Below are positions 53,514-63,412 of a stretch of 64,000 nucleotides of DNA, one piece after another. The notes under the pieces are model-generated. The model was given only the letters and a program-made list of their open reading frames with translations, made no database searches and had not been told where the DNA came from. The position numbers and the translations under genes were made by a program. Within the stretch, counting starts at the first letter, position 1; each line of letters starts with the position of its first letter. The stretch comes from Oryzisolibacter propanilivorax (lineage in GTDB: Bacteria; Pseudomonadota; Gammaproteobacteria; Burkholderiales; Burkholderiaceae_C): contig NZ_FNHP01000004.1 of the NCBI RefSeq assembly GCF_900103645.1, forward strand, positions 124,001-188,000, given 5' to 3'.

Positions 53514-54542
53514 ATGGTTGCCGACACTGCCACATCGTCTGAAACTTCGGGTTCATCCGTCCAGGCACCCAAGCTCCTGGACCGTATGCGTACCCACCTG
53601 CGTACGCGTCACTACAGCATTCGCACTGAGCAGGCATACCTGGACTGGGCGCGACGTTTCATCTTGTATCACAACAAGCGCCATCCACAGGAGATGGGTG
53701 CGTCCGAAGTGGAAGCGTTTTTGAGCTACCTTGCGGTAGATCGACAGGTATCGGCATCCACGCAGAACCAGGCCAAGGCGGCGATCCTGTATCTCTACAA
53801 GCAGGTTTTGGCGATCGATCTGCCCTGGCTGGACGAGGTGGTGCAAGCGAAACGACCGCAGCGGCTCCCGGTCGTGCTGACGCCCAGCGAGGTGCGCGCG
53901 ATGCTGATGCACATGGATAACGGGACGATGGGCCTGATCGCCCGTTTGCTCTACGGCACCGGCATGCGATTAATGGAAGCACTGCGCCTGCGCGTGAAAG
54001 ATGTGGAATTCACGCGGCGCGAGATCATCATTCGCGAAGGAAAGGGCGGCAAGGACCGGGTGACGGTTCTGCCCGAAAATCTAGTCGAGCCCATGCAGGC
54101 GCAACTGCGCAAGGCACAAGCACTGCATCAGAAAGACTTGGCCGCCGGGTTGGGCCGCGTACACCTGCCGCATGCACTGGCCGTGAAATATCCGAATGCC
54201 GACAAAGCCTGGGCCTGGCAGTGGGTGTTTCCGTCGCCGGTGCGCTCCATGGACCCGCGTCCGGATGCACGCACAGGCGAGCTGCTAGAGCGGCGTCACC
54301 ATGTTTATCCCGAATCGGTGCAGCGCGCAGTGCGTGAAGCGTCGAAACTGGCGCAGATCGATAAACCCGTGTCACCGCATGTGCTGCGCCATTCGTTTGC
54401 CACGCATTGGCTTCAGGCAGGCTATGACATTCGCACGGTGCAGGAATTGCTGGGCCACGCCGACGTCAGCACGACCATGATTTACACGCACGTGTTGAAC
54501 AAGGGCGGGCGCGGCATTCTGAGTCCGCTGGACGCGTTATAG
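53514..54542 (+). CDS. intI: Integron integrase (IntI-type tyrosine recombinase)
   Basis: 342 residues. I use the ATG at 53514; a TTG two codons earlier is the other option. The N-terminal core-binding domain includes [30 protein letters not shown]. The catalytic set is [12 protein letters not shown] (Arg I), [13 protein letters not shown] (His-x-x-Arg), [14 protein letters not shown] (His and nucleophile Tyr). The integron-specific insert is present ([21 protein letters not shown]), which separates IntI from XerC/D. It is divergent from the cassette genes and next to attI. All catalytic residues are intact, so it is probably active. Confidence 0.95.
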   Translation: MVADTATSSETSGSSVQAPKLLDRMRTHLRTRHYSIRTEQAYLDWARRFILYHNKRHPQEMGASEVEAFLSYLAVDRQVSASTQNQAKAAILYLYKQVLAIDLPWLDEVVQAKRPQRLPVVLTPSEVRAMLMHMDNGTMGLIARLLYGTGMRLMEALRLRVKDVEFTRREIIIREGKGGKDRVTVLPENLVEPMQAQLRKAQALHQKDLAAGLGRVHLPHALAVKYPNADKAWAWQWVFPSPVRSMDPRPDARTGELLERRHHVYPESVQRAVREASKLAQIDKPVSPHVLRHSFATHWLQAGYDIRTVQELLGHADVSTTMIYTHVLNKGGRGILSPLDAL

Positions 54543-54565
54543 AAAATGCCTGGAATGCGGGGCAT

Positions 54566-54597
54566 GAAAAAAGCCGCTTCTTGCGGAAGCGGCTTTT
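54566..54597. terminator. Bidirectional terminator between intI and fabB
   Basis: The stem AAGCCGCTTC / GGAAGCGGCTT with loop TTGC is flanked by A residues on the left and TTTT on the right. It sits 24 nt after the integrase stop and upstream of the convergent fabB end, so it can serve both transcripts. Confidence 0.88.
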
Positions 54598-54627
54598 CAG
54601 GTGCAAAGGCAAGAGAGGAACGAAGAC

Positions 54628-55854
54628 TCAGGCCCCATCCCAGCGGCGCAGCACCAGCGAGGCGTTCGTGCCGCCAAAGCCGAAACTGTTGCTCAGCACC
54701 TGCGTCAATTGGGCATCGCGCGTCTTTGTCACCAGCGGCATGTCGCCCAACTCCGGGTCGGGCGTGTCCACATTCACGGACCCGGCGATAAAGCCCTTCT
54801 GCAGCATGATCAGGCAGTAAATCGCCTCCTGCACGCCGGTGGCGCCCAGCGAATGCCCGGTCAGCGACTTGGTCGAGGAAAACGGCGGCACGGCATCGCC
54901 GAACACCTGGCGCATGGCGCGCACTTCCTGCATGTCGCCCACGGGGGTCGAGGTGCCGTGGGTGTTGATGTAGTCGATGGGCCCATCCAGCCCCTCCATG
55001 GCCTGGCGCATGCAGGCCACGGCGCCGTCGCCCGAGGGGGCGACCATGTCCTCGCCGTCGCTGGTGGCGCCAAAGCCCACCACCTCGGCCAGGATGGTCG
55101 CGCCTCTTCCTACAGCGTGCTCCAGGCTCTCCAGCACCACCGCGCCGCCGCCGCCGGCAATCACAAAGCCGTCGCGGTTAGCGTCATACGCGCGCGAGGC
55201 TTTCTCGGGCGTGGCGTTGTACTTAGCAGACATGGCGCCCATGCCGTCGAACAGCAGCGCCATGCCCCAGGACATTTCCTCGCCGCCGCCGGCCAGCATC
55301 ACGTCCTGCATGCCCCAGGCGATCTGCTGCGCCGCGGCGCCGATGCAGTGTGCCGACGTGGAGCAGGCCGAGGTGATGGAGTAGTTGATGCCTTTGACCT
55401 TGAAGTTGGTCGCCAGGCAGGCCGAGACGGTGGAACTCATGCAGCGCGTGACCTGGTACGGCCCGACGCGGCGGATGCCCTTCTCGCGCAGGGTGTCGGC
55501 GGCCTGGATCTGGTTCTCGGGCGAGCCGCCGCCCGAGCCCATGATCAGGCCGGTGCGCGGGTGGCTGACTTGGTTTGGCGTCAGGCCGGACTGGGCAATG
55601 GCGTCTTCCAGGGCGATCTGCGCGTAGGCGGCGGCATCGCCCATGAAGCGCAGTTGCTTGCGGTCGATGCGCGACTCCAGGTCGATCTCGGGCGTGCCGC
55701 CGACCTGGCTGCGCATGCCCAGCTCGGTGAATTTCGGCACGGCGCGGATGCCCGAGCGGCCTTCGCGCAGGGATTGCTCCACCTGGCCCAGGTCGTTGCC
55801 GATGCACGAGACGATGCCCGCGCCCGTGATCACCACACGCTTCTTGCTGCTCAT
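54628..55854 (-). CDS. fabB: 3-oxoacyl-ACP synthase I
   Basis: 408 residues. Condensing enzyme of type II fatty acid synthesis, required for unsaturated chains together with FabA. Motifs: [26 protein letters not shown], catalytic Cys in [17 protein letters not shown], His in [12 protein letters not shown], and His in [16 protein letters not shown]. The C-terminal [14 protein letters not shown] is standard. The ATG overlaps the fabA stop by 4 nt. Confidence 0.97.
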   Translation of the reverse strand: MSSKKRVVITGAGIVSCIGNDLGQVEQSLREGRSGIRAVPKFTELGMRSQVGGTPEIDLESRIDRKQLRFMGDAAAYAQIALEDAIAQSGLTPNQVSHPRTGLIMGSGGGSPENQIQAADTLREKGIRRVGPYQVTRCMSSTVSACLATNFKVKGINYSITSACSTSAHCIGAAAQQIAWGMQDVMLAGGGEEMSWGMALLFDGMGAMSAKYNATPEKASRAYDANRDGFVIAGGGGAVVLESLEHAVGRGATILAEVVGFGATSDGEDMVAPSGDGAVACMRQAMEGLDGPIDYINTHGTSTPVGDMQEVRAMRQVFGDAVPPFSSTKSLTGHSLGATGVQEAIYCLIMLQKGFIAGSVNVDTPDPELGDMPLVTKTRDAQLTQVLSNSFGFGGTNASLVLRRWDGA

Positions 55855-56381
55855 GTGCCTGCCGCCTCCTGGCCCTTGGCGCCCTCGCGCAGGAACAGGC
55901 CCACGCGCAGGTCATTGGCCACGTAGATTTCCTTGCCGTCGGCCAGCAGGCGGGCGTCGCCGATGGCCATGTTCAGCTTGCGCTTGATGACGCGCTTGAT
56001 GTCGATCTCATAGGTCACCAGTTTGACGTCCGGGCCGACCTCGCCGGTGAACTTGACCTCGCCGGCTCCCAGAGCGCGGCCCCGGCCCGGCAGGCGCAGC
56101 CAGGTCAGGTAGAAGCCGATCAGCTGCCACATGGCGTCCAGCCCCAGGCAGCCAGGCATGACCGGGTCGCCCTGGAAGTGGCATTCAAAGAACCACAGCC
56201 CCGGCTTCACGTCCAGCTCGGCCACGATCTTGCCCAGGCCATGCGCGCCGCCGTCGCTGTCGATGTGCGTGATGCGGTCGAACATCAGCATGGGGGGCAG
56301 GGGCAGGCGCCCGCTGTCCGGCGTGAACAACCGGCCCTCGCCCGAGGCGATCAGTTGGTCGTACGAGAAGGATTCAGCCAT
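55851..56381 (-). CDS. fabA: 3-hydroxydecanoyl-ACP dehydratase/isomerase
   Basis: 176 residues. It introduces the cis double bond at the ten-carbon stage. The hot-dog fold active site is [32 protein letters not shown], with catalytic His and the downstream Asp. [20 protein letters not shown] is also diagnostic. It is the first gene of the fabA-fabB pair on the minus strand. The upstream 200 bp hold a small CCCCC/GGGGG hairpin at 56491-56505. Confidence 0.97.
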   Translation of the reverse strand: MAESFSYDQLIASGEGRLFTPDSGRLPLPPMLMFDRITHIDSDGGAHGLGKIVAELDVKPGLWFFECHFQGDPVMPGCLGLDAMWQLIGFYLTWLRLPGRGRALGAGEVKFTGEVGPDVKLVTYEIDIKRVIKRKLNMAIGDARLLADGKEIYVANDLRVGLFLREGAKGQEAAGT

Positions 56382-56584
56382 TGTGTGAGGGTGGAATTCT
56401 TGTGGAAAGGGTCTGCCCGGTGATGACCGGCGTGCAAAAGAAGAAGGGGCAAAGGTGCTAGGCGTTGCCGCGCTGCCGAATAAATCTTATCCCCCTGAAA
56501 GGGGGCCATTATCCAAGGTCGGGGCCGCTTGACCGCCGTTCAAGGTCAAGCCACGGGCGCATCGCGCTGCAGGACGGGGCCGCA

Positions 56585-58177
56585 TCACAGGCGCGCCCGC
56601 CTGCCGCGCCAGGCCATCAGCAGCGCCAGCGCCAGGCCGCCCAGCCACAGCGGCGCCAGCCCCAGCCGGCCGGACCACCAGGCATACGGCGTGACCGGGC
56701 CGCTGCGGCCCTGCACCTCGGCGCGCAGCACGCCGCGCGTGTGCGGCGCCAGCCGGTCGGTGACACGGCCGCGATGGTCGATGACGGCAGTCGCGCCAGT
56801 GTTGGTGGCGCGCAGCATGGGGCGCTCCAGCTCCAGCGCGCGCAGCCGGCTGATGGCCAGGTGCTGGTCGATGGCAATGCTGTCGCCGAACCAGCCGATG
56901 TTGCTGGCGTTGACCAGCACCGTCGGCGCCTGCGCCGGGTCGGTGAAGCGCGCGGCCAGCTCCTCGCCGAACAGGTCTTCGTAGCAGATGTTGGGCGCCA
57001 GGCGCTGGCCGGCGAAGGCCAGCGACGGCTGCCCCACCCCGCCGCGCGCGAAGTCGCCCAGGGGGATGTTCAGCATTTCGGTGAACCAGCGGAACAGCGG
57101 CGGGATGAACTCGCCGAACGGCACCAGGTGGTGCTTGTCGTAGCGGTAGGGCTGCGCCTGCCCGGGCGCGAAACCCAGCACCGAATTGGTATAGCCCGCC
57201 TCCAGGCTGCCCATGGGCATGCCCAGCAGCAGCGCCTGGACAGAGTCACCACTACCCTCGCGGTAGCGGCGCGTGACGCTGTCCAGGTAGCCGGGGGTCA
57301 GCTGGCTGGGCAGCAGCGGGATGGCGGTCTCGGGCGCCACCACCAGCTGGGCGTCTGCGGCGCGCAGCTGCTCGCCGTACCAGGCCAGCGCCAGCGGCAC
57401 GCCGCTGCCGGGCTGGAATTTCTCGTCCTGCGGGATGTTGCCCTGCAGCAGCGCCAGCGACAGCGGCGCGCCGGCGTCGTGCCCTGCGTCCTTCACCGCC
57501 GCCTGGCGCTGCACGGCCAGCAGGCCCCAGGCGACGGCGATGGCCACCACGCCGGCCCACCAGCGCAGGCTGCGCAGGTCGCGCACGCGCCACTGCGCCA
57601 GGCCCAACGCGGCGAGCGCAGCGGCAAAGCCGATGCCGTACACGCCGACGCTGCGCGCCAGCACCGCCAGCGGCCCGTCCACATGCGCGTAGCCGCCGGC
57701 GCCCCACGGAAAGCCGGTCCACCACTGCCCACGCGCCAGTTCGGCCAGCAGCCACAGCGCTGCAAAAAGCATAGCTGCATGCCAGCGCCCCATAGGGGCC
57801 ACAGCCCGAAAACAGGCACAGGCCACGGCGTAGTAGCTGCCCAGGAAGGCGGCCAGCCCCAGCACCGCCAGCGCCGCCAGCGGCGCGGCCAGCCCGCCGT
57901 AGGTGTGCATGGAGATGAACAGCCACCAGAAGGTGCCGCACAGCCAGGCGGTGGCGAACAGCCAGCCCAGCAGGCCGGCGCGCCATGCGCCGGCACGCCC
58001 GGCGGGCAGCGCCAGCAGCAGCCGCGCCAGCAGCGCCAGCGAGGCGATCTGCAGCCACCACAGCGGCCGGCCGCTGCCGGGCAGCGCCAGCGACGCGGCC
58101 TGCGCCAGCCCGGCACCTGCGGCCAGCAGCCAGGGCGCCGCGCCGCGCGGCGCGTGCAGTGAGGGGGGCGGCAGCAT
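56585..58177 (-). CDS. lnt: Apolipoprotein N-acyltransferase
   Basis: 530 residues, starting at the ATG that overlaps the corC stop (TGATG). Several N-terminal membrane helices are followed by a periplasmic nitrilase-like domain with the catalytic triad region: VVAPETAIPLLPSQL (Glu), KHHLVPFGEFIPPLFRW (Lys), and ICYEDLFGEELA (Cys). A last helix is at the C-terminus (LGLAPLWLGGLALALLMAW). The enzyme adds the third acyl chain to lipoproteins. MGRWHAAMLFAALW around 57761-57812 is encoded by a partial TAGCTG-type repeat in frame. Confidence 0.95.
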   Translation of the reverse strand: MLPPPSLHAPRGAAPWLLAAGAGLAQAASLALPGSGRPLWWLQIASLALLARLLLALPAGRAGAWRAGLLGWLFATAWLCGTFWWLFISMHTYGGLAAPLAALAVLGLAAFLGSYYAVACACFRAVAPMGRWHAAMLFAALWLLAELARGQWWTGFPWGAGGYAHVDGPLAVLARSVGVYGIGFAAALAALGLAQWRVRDLRSLRWWAGVVAIAVAWGLLAVQRQAAVKDAGHDAGAPLSLALLQGNIPQDEKFQPGSGVPLALAWYGEQLRAADAQLVVAPETAIPLLPSQLTPGYLDSVTRRYREGSGDSVQALLLGMPMGSLEAGYTNSVLGFAPGQAQPYRYDKHHLVPFGEFIPPLFRWFTEMLNIPLGDFARGGVGQPSLAFAGQRLAPNICYEDLFGEELAARFTDPAQAPTVLVNASNIGWFGDSIAIDQHLAISRLRALELERPMLRATNTGATAVIDHRGRVTDRLAPHTRGVLRAEVQGRSGPVTPYAWWSGRLGLAPLWLGGLALALLMAWRGRRARL

Positions 58178-59079
58178 CAGCTGGCGGCGGGTGCGGCGCT
58201 GCCGTCCGGCTCGCCGTCGGCCGGGGCCACCTTGAACCAGCGCACGGCGCCTCCCTTGGTGTGCAGCACGACGAATTTCAGCCCGCCCAGCACCAGGCAT
58301 TCACCCTTGTGCGGCACGCGGCCCAGCTCGTGCGCGATCAGCCCGCCGATGGTGTCGAACTCTTCCTCGGGGTCGCTGCCTTCCAGCCGGGTGTCGAAGG
58401 CCTCGGCGACGCGCTCGATGGGCGTGTGGCCGCTGACGCGCCAGGTGCCGTCGGCCAGGGCGAAGATGTCGCCCTCGTCCTCGGCAATGTCGAACTCGTC
58501 CTCGATCTCGCCGACGATCTGCTCGATCACGTCCTCGAAGGTGACCAGGCCGGCGGTGCGGCCGAACTCGTCGATGACGATGGCCAGGTGGTTGCGCGTG
58601 CCGCGGAACTCGCGCACCAGCTCGTGCAGGCCCTTGCTCTCGGGCACGAACAGCGCCGGGCGCACCAGCGCGCGCAGGCTCAGCTCCGGCGAGCGCCAGC
58701 GCTTGAGCAGGTCCTTGGCCAGCAGGATGCCGATGATGTTGTCGCGCGAGCCCTGGTAGACCGGAAAGCGCGAGTGCGCGGTCTGGATGACCTGGTGCAT
58801 CAGCGTGTCCACCGGCGCGTCGATGTCCAGCATGTCCATGCGCGAGGGCGCCACCAGCACGTCGGCGGCGGTCATCTCGGCCATGCGCAGCACGCGCTCG
58901 AGCATCACGCGCGCGTCGGCGTTGATGACCTCGTTGTCCTCGGCCTCGGCCAGGGTGGCGATCAGCTCGTCGGTGGAGTCCGGGCCAGGACGGATGAATT
59001 CGATCAGGCGCTGCAGGAAGGAGCGCTTGTCCTCGCTGCCTTCGGAGGCAGGCGCGCGCGCAGGATGCGGGTCGGACAC
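58177..59079 (-). CDS. corC: HlyC/CorC-family CBS-domain transporter-associated protein
   Basis: About 300 residues. I prefer the GTG at 59079 before SDPHPARAPASEG; a TTG 15 codons upstream is possible. Two CBS domains (DVLVAPSRMDMLDIDAPVDTLM and the following HSRFPVYQGSRDNIIGILLAKDLL) are followed by the CorC_HlyC C-terminal domain (TIGGLIAHELGRVPHKGECLVLGGLKFVVLHTKGG). FGRTAGLVTFEDVIEQIVGEIEDEFD is typical. It precedes lnt on the same strand, the conserved Burkholderiales pair. Its role in divalent cation efflux is accepted but imprecise. Confidence 0.93.
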   Translation of the reverse strand: MSDPHPARAPASEGSEDKRSFLQRLIEFIRPGPDSTDELIATLAEAEDNEVINADARVMLERVLRMAEMTAADVLVAPSRMDMLDIDAPVDTLMHQVIQTAHSRFPVYQGSRDNIIGILLAKDLLKRWRSPELSLRALVRPALFVPESKGLHELVREFRGTRNHLAIVIDEFGRTAGLVTFEDVIEQIVGEIEDEFDIAEDEGDIFALADGTWRVSGHTPIERVAEAFDTRLEGSDPEEEFDTIGGLIAHELGRVPHKGECLVLGGLKFVVLHTKGGAVRWFKVAPADGEPDGSAAPAAS

Positions 59080-59172
59080 GGAATGCGGGTGCAGGGGCGT
59101 GCAATGGGTTGAGACAGCCGCCAAGGATAGCGGATGCGCGCGCGCCGCCCCGCGCGCCAGCAGCAGCGGCTG

Positions 59173-59805
59173 CTACTCGGCCGCGCGGTGGCGGCCGTCC
59201 TGCACGCCGCGGCGGATCTCCTGCACGTCGGACAGCAGGCTCCAGAACTGGCGCGCCTGCTTTTTCAGGCGGTAGTCCACCTCGCCGAACTGCTCGGCCA
59301 TCAGCTTGGACATGTGCGTGTCGAAGCCGGCCGGGGGCAGCTGCAGCCAGGCCTCGGACTCGGGGCCGTCGCGGCGCACGCTGGCGCCGGCGTTGCGCGC
59401 GATGCGCAGCATGGCGGTGTTCTCGGACAGGGCGTGGATGAACATCATGCTCACTCCGCGGTGCCGCGCCAGCAGGATGGCGCGGTCGAACAGCCGCGCG
59501 CCGAAGCCGCGCCCGCGCGCCTTGCCGGCCACCGAGACGCCGAACTCGGCGCACTCGCCCAGGTCGCGCATGGCGCTGAAGGCCACGTGCGCCATGGCGA
59601 TCAGCTCCAGCTTGCGGTTGAAGATGCCCAGCAGCGCGTCGCGCTCGAAGTTCAGCAGCTCCACGTAGCGCTGTACCTGCGCATCGCTGGCCGGGTAGCC
59701 GAAGCGCAGATAACGGTCGCGCTCGGACAGGCCCAGCAGGTGCTCGGCGATGCGGGCGCGGTGCTGCGGGCCCAGGGCGCGGATCGGCACCATCACGGAA
59801 TTCAT
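59173..59805 (-). CDS. GNAT family N-acetyltransferase
   Basis: 210 residues from an ATG preceded by GAGG; the longer frame (33 codons) is not conserved. The acetyl-CoA motif is SVAGKARGRGFGARLFDRAILLARHRG, with ERDRYLRFGYPASDAQVQRYV before it and FIHALSENTAMLRIARNAGASV after it. This matches stand-alone GNAT enzymes of Burkholderiales. The last 40 residues (LMAEQFGEVDYRLKKQARQFW) are not part of the fold. Substrate unknown. Confidence 0.88.
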   Translation of the reverse strand: MNSVMVPIRALGPQHRARIAEHLLGLSERDRYLRFGYPASDAQVQRYVELLNFERDALLGIFNRKLELIAMAHVAFSAMRDLGECAEFGVSVAGKARGRGFGARLFDRAILLARHRGVSMMFIHALSENTAMLRIARNAGASVRRDGPESEAWLQLPPAGFDTHMSKLMAEQFGEVDYRLKKQARQFWSLLSDVQEIRRGVQDGRHRAAE

Positions 59806-59905
59806 GGCAGAACCTCGGCCCGGCTGCCGGCGCAGGCGCGAACGTTCCGCACCGGCAGGAAGAAAGGCGTGAAGCAGGGACTGGGGAGCGGGCATGGCGG
59901 CCATT

Positions 59906-60213
59906 CTAGGGTTTTCCCTAGGAATGTGCCGACCGTTTGCTGCAATGCAACAAATACGGCAGGGCTTATGGCCGAGATTTCAAGCGAAAAACCGCTCAAA
60001 CCCTGAAGAAATATACGCTACTAGCTATCAAAAAATGAGCTTTCTTTCACTGCCAGGGTTCGCTCTCACCCTACCACCTGCTCCGGGCGCGCCCTAGGCC
60101 AGGGCAGCCGCGCAAGGGCCGCCCCGCCGCGCTGCGCTAGCGCCCCCTGCCCGCATTGCGCAGCAATGCGAGAGCGGGGGGAAGGCGCGCAGCGCCTCAG
60201 GGGGGTGTCCCTG
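59906..60213. repeat. Intergenic repeats downstream of the Lrp gene
   Basis: No gene seen. Around 60011-60065 is a partial TAGCTG-type element (CTAGCTATCAAAAAATGAGC). At 60104-60210 is the GCGCAAGGGCCGCCCCG-type repeat, a close copy of 40226-40335, running up to the Lrp stop codon. Its centre can form a hairpin (GCATTGCGCAGCAATGC). Confidence 0.75.
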
Positions 60214-60708
60214 CTAAACCGGCAACGCCGTCGTCGCCTTCACCCGGTCCAGCACGAAGCTGGTCTTGCAGTCCTGCACGCTGGGGTGCTTGAGCAGCGT
60301 GTCCATGATGAAGCGGCTGTAGTGCGCCATGTCGGCCACCACCACGCGCAGCAGATAGTCCATCTCGCCGGTCAGCGCCGCGCACTCGACCACCTCGGGC
60401 CAGGTCTGCACGCTGGCACGGAACTGGTCCATGGGGTTGCGCTTGTGGCTTTCGGTGGCTTTCTCCAGGCGCACGTTCAGGTAGGCTGTCAGGCCCAGGC
60501 CGATGCGCTCGGGCAGCACCAGCGCCACGTAGCGCTCGATCACTCCGGCGTCCTCCAGCCGGCGCACGCGGCGCAGCACGGCGCTGGGCGACAGGCCGAT
60601 CTGCTCGCCGATGGCGTCGTAGGTGTCGCGGCCGTTGTCCTGCAGCCGCTGCAGGATGGCGCGGTCCAGCTTGTCCAGAAGCGGGGGGGTGGGGTCGCTG
60701 CGCTGCAT
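60214..60708 (-). CDS. Lrp/AsnC family transcriptional regulator
   Basis: 164 residues, starting at the ATG before QRSDPTPPLLDKLDRAIL; the upstream extension is not family-like. A helix-turn-helix lies at ~25-60 (YDAIGEQIGLSPSAVLRRVRRLEDAGVIERYVALV) and an RAM ligand domain follows (LTAYLNVRL, VVECAALTGEMDYLLRVVVADMAHY). It is divergent from hppD, with 208 bp between them, so control of the hppD-phhA catabolic genes in response to an aromatic amino acid is the likely role, by inference. Confidence 0.92.
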   Translation of the reverse strand: MQRSDPTPPLLDKLDRAILQRLQDNGRDTYDAIGEQIGLSPSAVLRRVRRLEDAGVIERYVALVLPERIGLGLTAYLNVRLEKATESHKRNPMDQFRASVQTWPEVVECAALTGEMDYLLRVVVADMAHYSRFIMDTLLKHPSVQDCKTSFVLDRVKATTALPV

Positions 60709-60916
60709 GGCGGCAAATTCTAGGCATGCGCCGCGCCAGCGCCGTGCGGGCATACCCTGGCGCCAAAAGCGCGCGCGATATGGCAGACAGGCACAAGATT
60801 CCTGCGCGGATCGCGGCAAATGCCCTGCGCTTCGCGCGAATCCTTTTCGCTTCTGGTCCTACAGTGGGTGGCTTGATCCAGCGCAATAAAGCGCGATAAA
60901 TCCAGGAGACCTGCCC

Positions 60917-62035
60917 ATGACCGCCGCCCTTCCCGCCCATGCCACCCGCGACGCCGACGCCTGGGACAACCCCATGGGCCTGTGCGGCTTCGAGTTCATC
61001 GAGTTCGCCGCGCCCCAGGCCGGCGTGCTGGAGCGGGTCTTCGAGCGCCTGGGCTTCACGGAAGTGGCGCGCCACCGCTCCAAGGACGTGGTGCTGTACC
61101 GCCAGAACCAGATCAACTTCATCCTGAACCGTGAGCCCAAAAGCCACGCCGCGTACTTCGCCGCCGAGCACGGCCCGTCGGCCTGCGGCATGGCGTTTCG
61201 GGTGCGCGACGCGCACCGTGCCTACCACCGCGCGCTGGAGCTGGGCGCGCAGCCCATCGACATCCCGACCGGCCCGATGGAGCTGCGCCTGCCGGCGATC
61301 AAGGGCATCGGCGGCGCACCGCTCTATCTGATCGACCGCTTCGAGGACGGCCGCTCGATCTACGACATCGACTTCGAGTGGCTGCCCGGCGTGCCGCAGC
61401 GCCCCGCCGGCCACGGCTTGAACGAGATCGACCACCTGACGCACAACGTGTATCGCGGGCGCATGGGCTTCTGGGCGAACTTCTACGAGCGCCTGTTCAA
61501 CTTCCGCGAGATCCGCTACTTCGACATCCAGGGCGAATACACCGGCCTGACCAGCAAGGCCATGACCGCGCCGGACGGGCGCATCCGCATCCCGCTGAAC
61601 GAGGAAGCCAAGCAGGGCGGCGGGCAGATCGAGGAATTCCTGATGCAGTTCAACGGCGAGGGCATCCAGCACATCGCGCTGATCTGCGACAGCCTGACCG
61701 AGGTGGTGGACCGCCTGGGCCTGGCCGGCGTGCCGCTGGCCAGCGCGCCGAACGACATCTACTACGAAATGCTGGAGACCCGCCTGCCCGGCCACGGCCA
61801 GCCGGTGCCCGAACTGCAGTCGCGCGGCATCCTGCTGGACGGCACCACCGAGGACGGCACGCCGCGCCTGCTGCTGCAAATTTTCTCCACGCCGATGCTG
61901 GGGCCGGTGTTCTTCGAGTTCATCGAGCGCCGCGGGGATTTTCGCGACGGCTTCGGCGAGGGCAATTTCAAGGCGCTGTTCGAGTCGCTGGAGCGCGATC
62001 AGGTGCGGCGCGGGGTCTTGAACGCAACCCCCTGA
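60917..62035 (+). CDS. hppD: 4-hydroxyphenylpyruvate dioxygenase
   Basis: 372 residues with AGGAGA before the ATG. It converts 4-hydroxyphenylpyruvate to homogentisate in the cytoplasm. The iron ligands lie in [20 protein letters not shown] (first His), [13 protein letters not shown] (second His) and [29 protein letters not shown] (Glu). The N-terminal VOC half carries [17 protein letters not shown]. It works with phhA downstream in phenylalanine and tyrosine breakdown. Confidence 0.97.
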   Translation: MTAALPAHATRDADAWDNPMGLCGFEFIEFAAPQAGVLERVFERLGFTEVARHRSKDVVLYRQNQINFILNREPKSHAAYFAAEHGPSACGMAFRVRDAHRAYHRALELGAQPIDIPTGPMELRLPAIKGIGGAPLYLIDRFEDGRSIYDIDFEWLPGVPQRPAGHGLNEIDHLTHNVYRGRMGFWANFYERLFNFREIRYFDIQGEYTGLTSKAMTAPDGRIRIPLNEEAKQGGGQIEEFLMQFNGEGIQHIALICDSLTEVVDRLGLAGVPLASAPNDIYYEMLETRLPGHGQPVPELQSRGILLDGTTEDGTPRLLLQIFSTPMLGPVFFEFIERRGDFRDGFGEGNFKALFESLERDQVRRGVLNATP

Positions 62036-62324
62036 GACGCCTGCGGCGTCTTCCCCCTTCTCTGGCGCGCTGCGCGCTGGGAAGGGGGACTCACCTGGCG
62101 GCCTGGCGGAGCCAGATCCGCGGGTGCCCTGGCGGGGTGGCGCCGGTGCCGGGGCGAGTGCCAGTGGCGGGCCGATGCTGGCGCTGGACTGAGGCAGTAT
62201 CGATGCCGGTGCCGGTGCCGGTGCCGGGGCGGATGCGGGTGGCGCTGCCATTGCTGGCATCAATGCCAGTGCCGGTGCAGACCGTGCAGCAGCGGTCGGG
62301 AAGAGACAAAAAAGGAGACTTGCC
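62029..62324. repeat. Dispersed repeat and GCCGGT short tandem region between hppD and phhA
   Basis: Immediately after the hppD stop (62029-62096) is an inverted relative of the 40226 and 60104 repeats: CCCCCTGAGACGCCTGCGGCGTCTTCCCCCTTCT. From about 62200 the sequence runs as near-tandem TGCCGG and GCCGGT hexamers with GGCATCAATGCCAGTGCC variations. It ends with a strong ribosome binding site (AAGGAG) for phhA. No gene lies here. Confidence 0.75.
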
Positions 62325-63152
62325 ATGGCCGTCGAACCTGTCGTTTATGGCGCCAGCGAGCGTCCGCCGCGTGGCGACTACAGTCGCGCCCGCGACGACT
62401 ACACCTGCGCGCAGGACTGGTCCGCCTACACGGCCCAGGACCACGACACCTACCACCGGCTGTACGAGCGCCAGAGCGCGCAGCTGCCGGGCCTGGCCAG
62501 CCAGGCGTTCATCGACGCGCTGCCGTCGCTGGGCGCCAAGGAGCGCATTCCGCGCTTCGACGACGTGAACGAGCGCCTGACACGAGCCACCGGCTGGCAG
62601 CTGGTGGCGGTGCCGGGGCTGATCCCCGAAGTGCCGTTCTTCCAGCTGCTGGCCGAGCGCAAGTTCCCGGTCACCGACTGGATCCGGCAGCCCGAGGAGT
62701 TCGACTACATCGTCGAGCCGGACGTGTTCCACGACCTGTTCGGCCATGTGCCGCTGCTGTTCAACCCGGTGTTCGCCGACTACGTGCAGCGCTACGGCGA
62801 GGGCGGGCTCAAAGCTGCGCGCCTGGGCGCGTGCGAGATGCTGTCGCGCCTGTACTGGTACACCATCGAGTTCGGTTTGATCCGCGAGGACGGGGCCTTG
62901 CGGGCCTATGGCGCGGGCATCCTGAGTTCGGCCGGCGAGCTGCCCTACGCCGTGCGCAGCCCTGAGCCGCGCCGGCTGCCGCTGGAGCTGCTGCGCACCA
63001 TGCGCACGCGTTACAAGATCGACAGCTACCAGCAGACCTATTTCGTCATCGACAGCTTCCAGCAGCTGTTCGACCTGACGGCGCAGGACTTCGCGCCGCT
63101 GTACGCGCAGCTGCAGGGGCTGCCGGAGTTCGCGGCGGATGGGCGGGATTGA
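62325..63152 (+). CDS. phhA: Phenylalanine 4-monooxygenase
   Basis: 275 residues, the usual size of bacterial PhhA, with AAGGAG at proper spacing. It hydroxylates phenylalanine to tyrosine using tetrahydropterin and iron. The iron site is in VEPDVFHDLFGHVPLLFNPVFADYV (His and His) and WYTIEFGLIREDGALRAYGAGILSS (Glu). The preceding RFDDVNERLTRATGWQLVAVPGLIPEVPFFQLLAERKFP is diagnostic. The pterin dehydratase partner gene phhB is not next to it. Confidence 0.97.
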   Translation: MAVEPVVYGASERPPRGDYSRARDDYTCAQDWSAYTAQDHDTYHRLYERQSAQLPGLASQAFIDALPSLGAKERIPRFDDVNERLTRATGWQLVAVPGLIPEVPFFQLLAERKFPVTDWIRQPEEFDYIVEPDVFHDLFGHVPLLFNPVFADYVQRYGEGGLKAARLGACEMLSRLYWYTIEFGLIREDGALRAYGAGILSSAGELPYAVRSPEPRRLPLELLRTMRTRYKIDSYQQTYFVIDSFQQLFDLTAQDFAPLYAQLQGLPEFAADGRD

Positions 63153-63285
63153 AGCTGGGCGCGGGCAGGCTGGATCGGCCGGCAGCCTGGCGGCGGTCAG
63201 CTGGTCAGCTTGAACGAGTCGGTCAGGCGGCTCCCCATGCCTGACGCCTGCCATGGAACCTGCGGCTGACGCCCCGCCGCCCGTT

Positions 63286-63412
63286 CGCCCTCGCCCCCGC
63301 CAGGGGGAGAGGGAGGGGTGAGAGGCCGCCCCACCCCGAAAATTCAAGCCAAATCCACCCCCAGCCCATATTCCACAACGGCCTCCAGCTACGTTTTTCA
63401 TAGCTCCAGCAG
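63286..63412. repeat. Half REP-like unit and TAGCTG-type repeat
   Basis: 63286-63325 holds one unit of the palindromic family (CGCCCTCGCCCCC...GGGGGAGAGGGAGGGGTGAGAGG). About 63338-63412 holds a TAGCTG-type element in inverse orientation (AAATTCAAGCCAAATCC ... CCTCCAGCTACGTTTTTCATAGCT). It lies at the 3' end of the hydrolase gene and overlaps its last codons. Confidence 0.7.

Noticed and set aside
53514-54542. Phage integrase or XerC/XerD
   Set aside because: The insert [21 protein letters not shown] and the adjacent attI/attC array identify an integron integrase; no phage genes are present.
62190-62290. CRISPR-like repeat array
   Set aside because: The hexamers are contiguous short tandem repeats without spacers and no cas gene is nearby.
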